A stretch of DNA of 64,000 bases from Rhizobium esperanzae. Lineage in GTDB: Bacteria > Pseudomonadota > Alphaproteobacteria > Rhizobiales > Rhizobiaceae. Every line of letters begins with the position of its first letter. The stretch's first letter is position 1. Both the position numbers and the translations under genes were made by a program. Shown here piece by piece: positions 8,300 through 16,905 of this stretch. The stretch is from NCBI RefSeq assembly GCF_002204185.1, contig NZ_MXPU01000019.1, forward strand, positions 85,563 to 149,562, in the 5' to 3' direction. Under the pieces are notes generated by a model. It ran no database searches and was not told the DNA's origin. It was given only the letters and a program-made list of their open reading frames with translations.

Positions 8300-8505
8300 T
8301 TCAGCGTGGAGATGGGTCGCGCAAACAGAAACAGCTAACGCTGCGTAGGCTGCCTGGGCGGCGTGGATCATTGCGGCGCTCGAAGTCGAGCATACGACTC
8401 GACTGCTCCTTCAGTTCCGCCACTTCCCGGCGCAAAGCCCTGAGTTCTTTCAATCGGTGTTCTGCTGCGCCGGCAGCGCCAGATCGACTTCGGCCACGGC
8501 ATTCT
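8300..8505 (-). pseudogene. Frameshifted small coiled-coil protein gene
   Basis: An AAAGGAG ribosome site precedes a GTG at about 8497 on the minus strand that opens VAEVDLALPAQQNTD and stops. A different frame then continues without interruption as AEHRLKELRALRREVAEL and on to about 8301, a strongly amphipathic heptad region rich in Leu, Arg and Glu. Joining the two frames by a small indel near 8458-8465 would give one short coiled-coil protein of about 65 residues. I read this as a frameshifted gene or a sequencing indel. A function is not evident. Confidence 0.5.
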
Positions 8506-8590
8506 CCTTTCACGGCTGCAGGTCGCAAGAAACGGGTGGCATATGCGATGATGCGGGTGCATTTCATGGCAATCACAAAGGAGATTTGCC

Positions 8591-9100
8591 ATGATCGCCA
8601 TTCGTTTTGTCCCCATACCGACCACCGATGCCGAAGCGCTCTGGAATGGTGGCCGCGACGCCTATGACAACCCGCCCGAGACGATGATATCGGACGGTGA
8701 CGGCAACCCTTGCCGCCATTGCCTGCAGAACATCGAAGAGGGCGAGGAAATGCTGGTTTTCTCCTACCGGCCCTTCCCGGAGCTGCAGCCCTATGCCGAA
8801 ACCGGGCCGATTTTCCTCCACAAACGGCCCTGCCGGCGTTACGCCGCGGAAGAGATCCAGCCGCCGATGCTGACGATGAGCCCGGACTTCATCGTTCGCG
8901 GCTACAGCGCCAATGATCGCATCGTCTACGGCACCGGCGCGGTGACCGATATCGCCGATATTCCGGCTTATGCCGAGACATTGCTGGCGCGGCCTGACAT
9001 CGCCTACGTGCATGTGCGCTCGGCACGCAACAACTGCTATCAATGCCGGATCGACAAGATAGAGGCGCCGGCCCTTGCGGAGACCGGCGCCTATGGTTGA
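8591..9100 (+). CDS. DUF1203-family protein
   Basis: 169 residues. A CRHCLQNIEEGEEMLVFSYRPF segment near residues 38-58 and the C-terminal ARNNCYQCRID fit the DUF1203 family. Paired cysteines (C-x2-C near 38 and 155) could bind a metal. The start is set by an AAAGGAGA ribosome site 7 nt upstream. The gene converges on the alanine dehydrogenase gene with 16 bp between stops. No biochemical role is known for the family as far as I recall. Confidence 0.8.
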   Translation: MIAIRFVPIPTTDAEALWNGGRDAYDNPPETMISDGDGNPCRHCLQNIEEGEEMLVFSYRPFPELQPYAETGPIFLHKRPCRRYAAEEIQPPMLTMSPDFIVRGYSANDRIVYGTGAVTDIADIPAYAETLLARPDIAYVHVRSARNNCYQCRIDKIEAPALAETGAYG

Positions 9101-9116
9101 CCTTGAGTCAGGCAGC

Positions 9117-10235
9117 CTACGCCACGTTGAGCACGCTCTCCGGCGCGAAGGCCTCGTAACCGAGCGCCTCGGCGACAGGCTTGTTAGTAATACGGCCCTT
9201 GTGCACGTTGAGGCCGTTCCTCAAGTGCTTGTCTTCGGTGATGGCGCGCAGGCCGCGGTCGGCAAGCGCAAGCCCGTGAACCAGCGTGGCGTTGTTCAGC
9301 GCATGCGCCGACGTGACCGGTACGGCGCCGGGCATGTTAGCGACGCAATAATGCACCACGCCCTCGACCTCATAAGTCGGATCGGAATGCGTCGTCGCAT
9401 GCGAGGTTTCGAAGCAGCCGCCCTGGTCGATGGCGACGTCGACGATGACGGCGCCCTTCTTCATGCCGGACAGCATCTCGCGGGTGACGAGCTTCGGAGC
9501 GGCAGCACCCGGGATCAACACGGCGCCGATGATCAGATCGGCCGAGAAGACCTCCTCCTCCAGCGCCTGGATGCTGGAATAACGGGTGTGAACACGGCCA
9601 GCGAAGATGTCGTCGAGCTGACGCAGGCGCGGCAGGGATTTGTCGAGGATGCTGACATCGGCGCCAAGTCCGGCGGCCATTCTGGCGGCATGCAGGCCGA
9701 CGACACCACCGCCGATGACCGCGACTTTGGCCGGCAGTACGCCGGGCACGCCGCCAAGCAGGACACCGAGACCGCCGTTGGCCTTCTGCAGGGCTGTCGC
9801 TCCGGCCTGGATAGACAGGCGGCCGGCGACCTCGGACATCGGCGCCAGCAGCGGCAGGCCGCCCCGCTCGTCGGTCACCGTCTCATAGGCAATTGCGGTG
9901 ACGCCGGAGGCGAGAAGACCCTTGGTCTGATCGGGATCGGGCGCCAGATGCAGATAGGTGTAGAGCAGCTGACCGTCGCGAAGCTGCGCCCATTCGGAGG
10001 GCTGCGGCTCCTTGACTTTGACGATCATGTCACACTTTTCGAAAATATCCTTGGCGGAGGCGGCGATCTTCGCGCCAGCCGCGGCATAGGCGGCATCATC
10101 GGCACCGATGCCGGCGCCCGCCTTGGTTTCGACCCAGACCTCGTGGCCATGCGCCACATATTCCCGCACCGAAGCAGGCGTTAGGCCGACGCGATATTCA
10201 TGATTCTTGATTTCCTTCGGGCAACCGACACGCAT
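9117..10235 (-). CDS. ald: Alanine dehydrogenase
   Basis: 372 residues from the ATG at 10235, which has a GGAGAGG ribosome site; the longer in-frame extension to 10292 is not family-like. The N-terminus MRVGCPKEIKNHEYRVGLTP and the NAD-binding loop VIGGGVVGLHAARMAAG are diagnostic. Substrate and catalytic residues lie in the conserved K/H region (YTYLHLA). The enzyme interconverts L-alanine and pyruvate plus ammonia with NAD. In rhizobia it is important in carbon-nitrogen exchange and alanine catabolism. An Lrp-type regulator is encoded divergently with 156 bp between starts, the usual ald/aldR arrangement. Confidence 0.95.
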   Translation of the reverse strand: MRVGCPKEIKNHEYRVGLTPASVREYVAHGHEVWVETKAGAGIGADDAAYAAAGAKIAASAKDIFEKCDMIVKVKEPQPSEWAQLRDGQLLYTYLHLAPDPDQTKGLLASGVTAIAYETVTDERGGLPLLAPMSEVAGRLSIQAGATALQKANGGLGVLLGGVPGVLPAKVAVIGGGVVGLHAARMAAGLGADVSILDKSLPRLRQLDDIFAGRVHTRYSSIQALEEEVFSADLIIGAVLIPGAAAPKLVTREMLSGMKKGAVIVDVAIDQGGCFETSHATTHSDPTYEVEGVVHYCVANMPGAVPVTSAHALNNATLVHGLALADRGLRAITEDKHLRNGLNVHKGRITNKPVAEALGYEAFAPESVLNVA

Positions 10236-10315
10236 CTCGCGTTCCTCTCCTTTTGTCTCCGCGGTCGCGGATCTCCTCTGCGACCGATCCAACCACCAAG
10301 GCTGCGAAATGTCCT

Positions 10316-10332
10316 TGCAAAGACGGTTTGCG
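10316..10332. promoter_or_regulatory. Possible AldR operator in the ald-aldR intergenic region
   Basis: An imperfect inverted repeat TGCAAA-N5-TTTGCG lies between the divergent starts. Lrp-family proteins bind short imperfect dyads in such promoters. Evidence is limited to one site. Confidence 0.3.
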
Positions 10333-10391
10333 CAGGCGCGATTTTTCGGTGATTATTGCGTCTCCAACTCCTATCTTCGAAGGTTCTTCGA

Positions 10392-10853
10392 ATGGCCGAT
10401 CTTGACACCATCGATCTTGCGATTCTGAAGGTTTTGCAGGCCGATGCCCGCATCACCAATGCTGAGCTCGCCGAGAGGATCGGGCTTTCCCCTTCGGCCT
10501 GTTCGCGCCGGCTCGATATTCTTGAAAGAAGCGGCGTCATCGACGGCTACCATGCGCGGCTTTCGCACAAGGCGCTCGACTACAAGATGATCGCCATCGT
10601 GCATATTTCACTCTCAGGCCAGTTCGCCAAGACGTTGGCGGAGTTCGAGTCGGCGGTGAAGCTCTGCCCCAACGTGCTCGTCTGCTACCTGATGTCGGGC
10701 GAATACGACTACATCCTCAGGGTTGCCGCCCGCGACCTCGAAGACTATGAGCGCATCCATCGCGACTGGCTGTCGGCCCTCCCCCATGTGGTCAAGATCA
10801 ATTCGAGTTTCGCGCTCAGAGAAATCATCGACAGGCCGAATGTGGGGCTTTGA
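10392..10853 (+). CDS. aldR: Lrp/AsnC-family regulator of alanine dehydrogenase
   Basis: 153 residues. An N-terminal winged helix-turn-helix (LDTIDLAILKVLQADARITN ... AERIGLSPSACSRRLDILE) is followed by a RAM/ACT-like effector domain with the GEYDYILRV segment typical of Lrp proteins. The ATG at 10392 was taken because homologs start MADLD/MxxLD; the open frame extends 12 codons upstream. Its divergent position opposite ald makes it the probable alanine-responsive activator of that gene. The name follows the genomic arrangement and is an inference. Confidence 0.86.
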   Translation: MADLDTIDLAILKVLQADARITNAELAERIGLSPSACSRRLDILERSGVIDGYHARLSHKALDYKMIAIVHISLSGQFAKTLAEFESAVKLCPNVLVCYLMSGEYDYILRVAARDLEDYERIHRDWLSALPHVVKINSSFALREIIDRPNVGL

Positions 10854-10925
10854 GGCCTTGCTTATTTTCCGAATGCCTGACCAGACTTTCGGCGCGCGCG
10901 GGCATCTCCCGCTTATTGGCATGTC

Positions 10926-11837
10926 ATGAAATCGAAGACCCACGGTTACATTTTCGCCCTACTGGCGCTCACCATCTTTTCGTTGCAGGACGCCATCTCC
11001 AAACACCTGGCATCCACCTATCCGCCGATCTTCGTGACGATGATCCGCTACTGGGCCTTCGGGCTTTTCACAGTCATTCTCGCTTCGAAGATGCGCGGCG
11101 GTCTCAAGGCGACGGCCCGCACCAAACGACCCGCCTTGCAGGTGGCGCGCGGCTTGCTGCTTGCGGTTCAGGTGGTTCTGGCCATCACCTGCTTTGCCGT
11201 GATCGGCCTTGCCCGTTCACAGGCGATCTTCTCCGCGACGCCAATCCTGATCGCACTGCTGGCAATGCCGATCCTCGGCGAACGAGTCGGATGGCGGCGA
11301 TGGACGGCAATCGGCGCCGGGCTTTTCGGAGTGCTGCTGATCCTGAAACCGGAAGGCGATTTTTTCGACCTGAAGCTGCTTCTCGCCGTCGCTTCCTGCT
11401 TCAATTTCGCCTTCTACGTCATCGCCACACGGCTCGTCAGCCGCGACGATTCTTCGACGACCAGCTTCTTCTATACCGGTGTCGTCGGCGCCGTCGCGAT
11501 GACGCTGATCGGGCCGTTCTATTGGAGCTGGATGTCATCAGGCGACTGGGGCTGGATGGCGCTGGTCTGCGTGACCAGCATTTCCAGCCATTATTTCCTG
11601 ATCCGCGCCTACGATAGTCTCGATGCGGCCGCCGTTCAGCCGCTGACCTATCTGTCCCTCGTATACGCTTCGATCATCGGCGTGACGATCTATGGCGAAA
11701 CGCTCAGTCTCAACACGATCGTCGGCTCGGCGATCGTGGTCGCCGCCGGCATCTTCACGGTCTGGCGCGAACATGTGGTGGCGCGCAGAACGGCCGCCGC
11801 CCGCGGCATCGCATTTGAATCAGGCGACCTGCGCTAG
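10926..11837 (+). CDS. EamA/DMT-family permease
   Basis: 303 residues with ten predicted membrane helices in two EamA repeats. The first begins YIFALLALTIFSLQDAISKHL and the second about residue 150 (LLLAVASCFNFAFYVIATRL). Drug/metabolite transporters of this type export amino acids, purines or other small metabolites across the inner membrane. It begins 72 bp after aldR on the same strand, so it could belong to an alanine-related unit, though it has room for its own promoter. The substrate is unknown. Confidence 0.85.
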   Translation: MKSKTHGYIFALLALTIFSLQDAISKHLASTYPPIFVTMIRYWAFGLFTVILASKMRGGLKATARTKRPALQVARGLLLAVQVVLAITCFAVIGLARSQAIFSATPILIALLAMPILGERVGWRRWTAIGAGLFGVLLILKPEGDFFDLKLLLAVASCFNFAFYVIATRLVSRDDSSTTSFFYTGVVGAVAMTLIGPFYWSWMSSGDWGWMALVCVTSISSHYFLIRAYDSLDAAAVQPLTYLSLVYASIIGVTIYGETLSLNTIVGSAIVVAAGIFTVWREHVVARRTAAARGIAFESGDLR

Positions 11838-11992
11838 CCGGTCGTACACCATTGGCTTTCCGGAATCGCTGCACGCATCTCGGCGACATGCAGTAACGCC
11901 AACCGACAGTTTCATTGCAATTTTATCCAAGCCACTAAAACCATTTCAATTTTCGGGCGGTATGCTCTCCGACTGTATCCCAGGGAGACAGT

Positions 11993-12394
11993 ATGACCCG
12001 CAACTTGAAAATCACGGCGAGAAAGGCCGATCGGCAAAACTGCCGTGTCTTCGGCAGCGTCAAATATCTGAACAGCGAAGTGGATGTCCGCATTCTCAAC
12101 CTGTCGGTGACCGGCGCCGCCCTGGAGACGAAGACGCCGCTCCATGCCGCTTCCGGCAGCAAGGTGCGCATCGAAGCCGAAAATATCGGACTGCTCGAAG
12201 GCATCATCCGCTGGAAGCACAATGGCCGCATCGGCGTGCAGTTCGATGTGAATTCGAATGCGCGGGCACAGGTCGCCTCCTATTTCCGCTTTTTCCATAA
12301 GGAAATACGGCCGGTGCTGGCGGTTCGTCAGCTGAGAGCCGCGACCAGCGGCGACCGCCCGCCTCATTTGGCGACGTCGACGCTGAAATCGTAA
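11993..12394 (+). CDS. PilZ-domain c-di-GMP-binding protein
   Basis: 133 residues that are essentially a single PilZ domain. Both c-di-GMP ligand motifs are intact: RQNCR (RxxxR) near residues 14-18 and NLSVTGA (N/DxSxxG) near residues 36-42. A GGGAGA ribosome site lies 6 nt before the ATG. It has no fused output domain, so it probably acts by binding a partner. In this window a diguanylate cyclase is encoded at 18.3-19.6 kb, but a direct link is only a possibility. Confidence 0.85.
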   Translation: MTRNLKITARKADRQNCRVFGSVKYLNSEVDVRILNLSVTGAALETKTPLHAASGSKVRIEAENIGLLEGIIRWKHNGRIGVQFDVNSNARAQVASYFRFFHKEIRPVLAVRQLRAATSGDRPPHLATSTLKS

Positions 12395-12682
12395 GGCCGC
12401 ACCGCTTTTGCGCCGAGGCACATCGCCGCCGTAAAGCGCCTGCGCTTTGTCGACCACACCGGGCGCGGTGCGCCCGAAATCTTTGACCCTTTCCAATGAC
12501 AACCCTGCTCGCGCCCCTCCCCGAGGGATTCGGTCGGAAGATCTCGCTATAAGTTGCGTTTTAAGGCCACTTCGCCTTTGCCACGGATTGTTTCCGTCCT
12601 GTCATTTTCGCAGTGTACTCCTCGCCAAATCGTCCTAATGCTGAGGGGCCGGACGATGCATGATCTTTGAAGGAGAGCTTCC

Positions 12683-14671
12683 ATGTCTTCCATTTTCGAT
12701 GTCGGCCTGATGAGCCGTCGTTCCCTGCTTGGCGGCCTTGCCGCCACGTCCGCCCTGGTGCTGCTGCACCCATTCAGTGCGCGTGCCAGCGCCAACCAGG
12801 CGCATCTCCGGCTGATGGAAACGACGGACATTCACGTCAACGTTTTCCCTTATGACTATTATGCCGATAAGCCGAACGATACGATGGGTCTGGCGCGCAC
12901 CGGCACGATTATCGACAATATCCGTGCGGAAGCCGTCAACTCGCTGCTGATCGACAACGGCGACGTGCTGCAGGGCAATCCGATGGGCGACTACATGGCC
13001 TATCAGCACGGCATGAAGGACGGCGACGTCCATCCCGTGATCAAGGCGATGAACACGCTCGGCTATACCGTCGGCACGCTCGGGAATCACGAGTTCAATT
13101 ACGGCCTCGACTTCATGTTCAAGGTGCTGTCGGGCGCCAACTTCCCCTTCGTCTGCGCCAACCTGACCAAAGGCCAGCTCGCCTCGGACCCGAAGCAGGA
13201 CGACCTTTTCTTCAAGCCTTACGTCATTGTCGAAAGGCAGATCAAGGACGGCTCCGGAAATGAGAGCCCGGTCAAGATCGGCTTCATCGGCTTCGTCCCG
13301 CCGCAGATCATGCTCTGGGATATCAAGAACCTTGAGGGCAAGGCGCAGACGCGAGATATCGTCGAGGCCGCCAAGGCCTGGGTCCCGGCGATGAAGGAGG
13401 CCGGCGCCGATATCGTCATCGCCCTCTCCCATTCCGGCATCGACGGGAGCGCGCCGTCCGAAAAGATGGAAAATGCATCGCTGCATCTGGCCGCCGTTGA
13501 GGGGATCGACGCGATCTTCACCGGCCACCAGCATCTCGTCTTCCCCGGCCCCAAGAGCTGGGACGGCATCGCCAATGCCGACCCGGTCAAGGGCACACTG
13601 CACGGCAAGCCCGCCGTCATGGCAGGCTTCTGGGGCTCGCATCTCGGCCTTATCGACCTGCTCTTGGAAAAGGACGGCAACAGCTGGAAGATCGTCGACT
13701 TCACCTCGGAAGCACGGCCGATCTATCATCGCGACGACAAGAAGAAAGTGATCGCCGATTATACCGACAAGAAGGAGGTCGTCGAGGCCGCCAGGACAGA
13801 ACATGAGGCGACACTCGCCTATGTCCGCACGCCCGTCGGCAAGACCTCCGCGCCGCTCTATTCCTATTTTGCGCTGGTTGCCGACGATCCTTCCGTGCAG
13901 GTCGTCAGCCAGGCCCAGACCTGGTACATCAAGCAGATGCTCGCCGACACCGCGTACAAGGATCTGCCGGTCCTTTCAGCGGCGGCCCCCTTCAAGGCGG
14001 GCGGCCGCGGCGGCGCCGACTACTATACCGATGTCCCGGCTGGCGATATCGCCATCAAGAACGTCGCCGATCTCTATCTCTATCCCAACACGGTGCAGGC
14101 TGTGGCGATCACCGGCGCTCAGGTGAAAAACTGGCTGGAAATGTCGGCCGGCATGTTCAACCATATCAAGGCAGGTTCGAAGGATGCGCCACTGCTCAAC
14201 ACCGACTTTCCGTCCTACAATTTTGACGTGATCGACGGTGTTACCTACCAGATAGATCTGTCGCAACCGCCGAAATATGATTCATCGGGAAAGGTGATCA
14301 ACCCTGACTCCAATCGCATCCAGAACCTCGCCTTCGATGGCAAGCCGATCGATCCGGCTCAGAAGTTCGTCGTCGTCACCAACAATTACCGCGCCGGCGG
14401 CGGCGGCAGTTTCCCGGAGATTGCAGCGGACAAGGTGATCTTCCAGGCACCTGATACCAATCGCGACGTCATCGTCCGCTATGTCCACGACCAGGGTACG
14501 ATCAACCCGTCGGCCGATGCGAACTGGACGTTCAAGCCGCTGCCGGGCACGACCGTTACCTTCGACAGCGGGCCGAAAGCAAAGCAGTTCCTCACTGCGG
14601 TCAAGAGCGTCAAGATTGAGGATGCCGGCGACGGTGCCGACGGCTTCTCGAAGTTCCGGCTGGTTCTTTAG
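12683..14671 (+). CDS. cpdB: Periplasmic 2',3'-cyclic-nucleotide 2'-phosphodiesterase/3'-nucleotidase
   Basis: 662 residues. A twin-arginine signal (SRRSLLGG) precedes a hydrophobic stretch and an ASA cleavage site, so export by Tat is likely. The metallophosphatase domain shows TTDIHVN, DNGDVLQGNP, GNHEFNYG, SHSGID and GHQH metal motifs. The C-terminal half is a 5'-nucleotidase substrate domain with NNYRAGGGGSFP. CpdB-type enzymes break down extracellular nucleotides, releasing nucleoside and phosphate. It stands alone, with a bidirectional terminator hairpin after it. Confidence 0.92.
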   Translation: MSSIFDVGLMSRRSLLGGLAATSALVLLHPFSARASANQAHLRLMETTDIHVNVFPYDYYADKPNDTMGLARTGTIIDNIRAEAVNSLLIDNGDVLQGNPMGDYMAYQHGMKDGDVHPVIKAMNTLGYTVGTLGNHEFNYGLDFMFKVLSGANFPFVCANLTKGQLASDPKQDDLFFKPYVIVERQIKDGSGNESPVKIGFIGFVPPQIMLWDIKNLEGKAQTRDIVEAAKAWVPAMKEAGADIVIALSHSGIDGSAPSEKMENASLHLAAVEGIDAIFTGHQHLVFPGPKSWDGIANADPVKGTLHGKPAVMAGFWGSHLGLIDLLLEKDGNSWKIVDFTSEARPIYHRDDKKKVIADYTDKKEVVEAARTEHEATLAYVRTPVGKTSAPLYSYFALVADDPSVQVVSQAQTWYIKQMLADTAYKDLPVLSAAAPFKAGGRGGADYYTDVPAGDIAIKNVADLYLYPNTVQAVAITGAQVKNWLEMSAGMFNHIKAGSKDAPLLNTDFPSYNFDVIDGVTYQIDLSQPPKYDSSGKVINPDSNRIQNLAFDGKPIDPAQKFVVVTNNYRAGGGGSFPEIAADKVIFQAPDTNRDVIVRYVHDQGTINPSADANWTFKPLPGTTVTFDSGPKAKQFLTAVKSVKIEDAGDGADGFSKFRLVL

Positions 14672-14683
14672 GGGTGGAATTTG

Positions 14684-14711
14684 GAGGAAGGCGCGGCCCC
14701 ACGCCTTCCTC
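14684..14711. terminator. Bidirectional terminator between cpdB and a LysR gene
   Basis: The 10-bp stem GAGGAAGGCG/CGCCTTCCTC with an 8-nt loop lies between converging genes and overlaps the LysR stop codon. No long U-run is present on either side. Confidence 0.55.
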
Positions 14712-15678
14712 ATTCGGCCGCCAGCGGCGGAATGGCGTCACGCAGTTCCGCCATTTCCGCATGGAAATCGGCCTGGTTCGGGCAATGGGAAAGCCGCGTG
14801 CGAAACGCGTCGATCATCCAGCTGGCGGCAGGCCCGGGCGGGTTGGCGAGCTGGCGCATCGAATAGATGGCGTACTCGCCCTGTTCATAGGCATCGAGAT
14901 CGAGATGGACGAGTGCGCCGCTGCGCAAATCATCATGCATAATGGGAGCCGGAAGACCGCCCCAGCCAAGACCGGCCTTGATAAGCTGGTGTTTCGTCGC
15001 GATATCGCTGACGCGCCACGTCTTGTAGGACAGGACGTTGAAATCCCGTCCCTTCGTGCGGCCTGAGGCGTCGGTGACGACGAGCTGCACTTCCTCGCGC
15101 ACGTCGCCGAGTGTCAACGGCCGGTCGATGCGGGCAAGCGGGTGGTCGGGTGCGGCAACGGGCAACATGAAGGAATGGCCAATCCGCTCCGTGATGATCG
15201 AATCATCCTGCTTCAGCACAGCGCCGCCAATGCCGATCGTCGCCTTGCCGCTCAGAATGAGATCCATGACCATTCCAAGCTCGCCGACATTGAGGTTCAA
15301 TGAAACGGTCGGAAACCTTTCGCGGAATTCGTGCAGCACGTCCACCACGGCCCGCGAGGGCACCATGACGCTAATGGCCACGGAAACCTCCGCTTCAAGC
15401 CCTTCCCTCAGGCTTTTGACGCGCGCCCGCATGACCTGCAGGTCACCCAGAATACGGCGCGCATCCTCGAGCATCGCCTTGCCCGCCTCGGTCAGCTTCG
15501 GCTGGCGCGCGCCTGAACGCTCGAAAAGCGCCACTTCCAGCTGCGCCTCGAGGTTGGCGATCGTATAGCTTATAACCGATTGCGCCCGGTTCAATGCCCG
15601 CGACGCGGCCGAGAAGCTGCCGGTCTCGGCAACCGTCAAAAACACCTGCAATTGATCCAGGGTCGGGTTCGGAAGCAT
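14710..15678 (-). CDS. LysR-family transcriptional regulator
   Basis: 322 residues from the ATG at 15678 (MLPNPTLDQLQVF); the longer open frame to 15762 adds non-homologous residues. The N-terminal helix-turn-helix is seen in TGSFSAASRALNRAQSVI and the remaining 230 residues form a periplasmic-binding-like effector domain. It is divergent from an FMN azoreductase gene with 139 bp between starts, so it most likely controls that gene and itself. The intergenic region holds clustered TCGAT half-sites near 15692-15740 that may be its operator. Confidence 0.88.
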   Translation of the reverse strand: MLPNPTLDQLQVFLTVAETGSFSAASRALNRAQSVISYTIANLEAQLEVALFERSGARQPKLTEAGKAMLEDARRILGDLQVMRARVKSLREGLEAEVSVAISVMVPSRAVVDVLHEFRERFPTVSLNLNVGELGMVMDLILSGKATIGIGGAVLKQDDSIITERIGHSFMLPVAAPDHPLARIDRPLTLGDVREEVQLVVTDASGRTKGRDFNVLSYKTWRVSDIATKHQLIKAGLGWGGLPAPIMHDDLRSGALVHLDLDAYEQGEYAIYSMRQLANPPGPAASWMIDAFRTRLSHCPNQADFHAEMAELRDAIPPLAAE

Positions 15679-15817
15679 CTTCCATCCATTCCATCGATAG
15701 TTTCGATCGACATTATCTCCGTTTTTTCGATAGCGGGCCAGACTTATTTTCCTGTTCGACACCGCGGCTCACCTCCCAGCAACGAGCCGTTCCGTTCAAT
15801 TCGAAAGGAAATGATCC

Positions 15818-16432
15818 ATGTCTTCCATTCTTCTTCTGACGTCCAGCCCGCGTGCCGAATCACTCTCGACGCCGATCGCCGCCGAGCTCGCCGAGAAGCT
15901 GAAAAACCAGAAGCCGGGCAGCGTCGTCGTCCGGCGCGACCTTGCCGCCACCCCGCTGCCGCATATCGACGACCTCTTCACCGGCGCGATCCGCAAGCCG
16001 GCGGAAGCCCGCACAGCAGAAGAGATCGCCGCCATCAAGACCTCGGACGAACTGGTCGCCGAACTGTTTGCCGCCGACACGATCGTCATCAGCACCGGCC
16101 TGATCAACTTCAACATCTATTCGTCGCTGAAGACCTGGATCGACAATGTCGCCCGCGCCGGTGTGACCTTCAAGTACACGGAAAGCGGCCCGGTCGGCCT
16201 CGTGACCGGCAAGAAGGTCTATGTCGTGCTTGCTTCGGGCGGCGTCTACTCGCAGGGACCGGCTGCTCCCCTGAACCATGCCGTGCCTTACCTGAAATCG
16301 GTTCTCGGCTTCCTCGGCATCACCGATATCGAGATCATCTATGTCGAAGGCCTGGCTTTCGGCCCGGAAGCCGCTGAAAAGGCCATCGGCGCCGCCAAGT
16401 CGCGCGTCGAGGAAATCGCACTCGCAGCTTAA
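15818..16432 (+). CDS. azoR: FMN-dependent NADH-azoreductase/quinone reductase
   Basis: 204 residues of flavodoxin-like fold. The FMN phosphate loop is seen in LTSSPRAESLS and the flavin-contacting loop in GLINFNIYSSLKTWID; a later loop reads ASGGVYSQGP. AzoR enzymes use NADH to reduce quinones and azo compounds in the cytosol and protect against electrophile stress. A GAAAGGAA ribosome site precedes the ATG. It is transcribed divergently from a LysR regulator, a common pairing for quinone-inducible reductases. A perfect palindrome follows at 16452. Confidence 0.92.
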   Translation: MSSILLLTSSPRAESLSTPIAAELAEKLKNQKPGSVVVRRDLAATPLPHIDDLFTGAIRKPAEARTAEEIAAIKTSDELVAELFAADTIVISTGLINFNIYSSLKTWIDNVARAGVTFKYTESGPVGLVTGKKVYVVLASGGVYSQGPAAPLNHAVPYLKSVLGFLGITDIEIIYVEGLAFGPEAAEKAIGAAKSRVEEIALAA

Positions 16433-16451
16433 TTGGCCTTCAACCATCATT

Positions 16452-16477
16452 GAACGGCCGGCACGTGCCGGCCGTTC
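16452..16477 (+). terminator. Palindromic hairpin after azoR
   Basis: A perfect 26-bp palindrome (arms GAACGGCCGGCAC and GTGCCGGCCGTTC) sits 20 bp after azoR. The following bases are GTCATTTGTC, so the U-run is weak; a terminator is still likely. Confidence 0.6.
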
Positions 16478-16536
16478 GTCATTTGTCGATATCGGCAACG
16501 AAATCCCGGATCGTCTCCAGGATTTCGCCCGAAAGA

Positions 16537-16836
16537 GCCTCATTCGGTCTTGCGACCGCCAAAGTCTTCATCGACGAGGGTGCCAAAGTGGTGATCACCG
16601 GCCGCAACCCGGAAACGCTTGCCGCTGCCGAAAAGGCGCTTGGGAGCGGTAATGCTGGCGCTGAAGCTCGGATGGGCGGCCTGAGCCCGCTCGGCCGCAT
16701 GAGCGAAGCCGACGAAATCGCCAAGGCATCGCTCTATCTCGCCTCGGACGATTCCGCCAACGTCACCGGCATCGAAATCACCGTCGATGGCGGTATGACG
16801 GGCGCGCCATCCGGCGCCAAGATCTTCCGCTCGCCT
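16537..16836 (+). pseudogene. SDR oxidoreductase remnant with internal deletion
   Basis: One frame reads SFGLATAKVFIDEGAKVVITG and RNPETLAAAEKALG, the N-terminal beta-alpha-beta of an SDR just after the glycine motif. After a few residues it jumps to GRMSEADEIAKASLYLASDD and SANVTGIEITVDGGMTGAPS, the SDR C-terminus. The 150 or so residues between, including the catalytic Ser-Tyr-Lys, are missing, as is the start. This is a decayed gene. The opposite strand at its 5' edge reads like another gene's tail (LSGEILETIRDFVADIDK), hinting that a deletion fused two genes. Confidence 0.75.
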
Positions 16837-16905
16837 GACTGCATGGGGGCTGGCAAAACCTGCCCCCGCTCCCTGTGCAGCCAGCCTCGCTATGGTTACT
16901 TTGTC

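Noticed and set aside
12635..13804. 389-residue minus-strand frame opposite cpdB
   Set aside because: Shadow ORF; cpdB has its full set of metallophosphatase motifs on the other strand.
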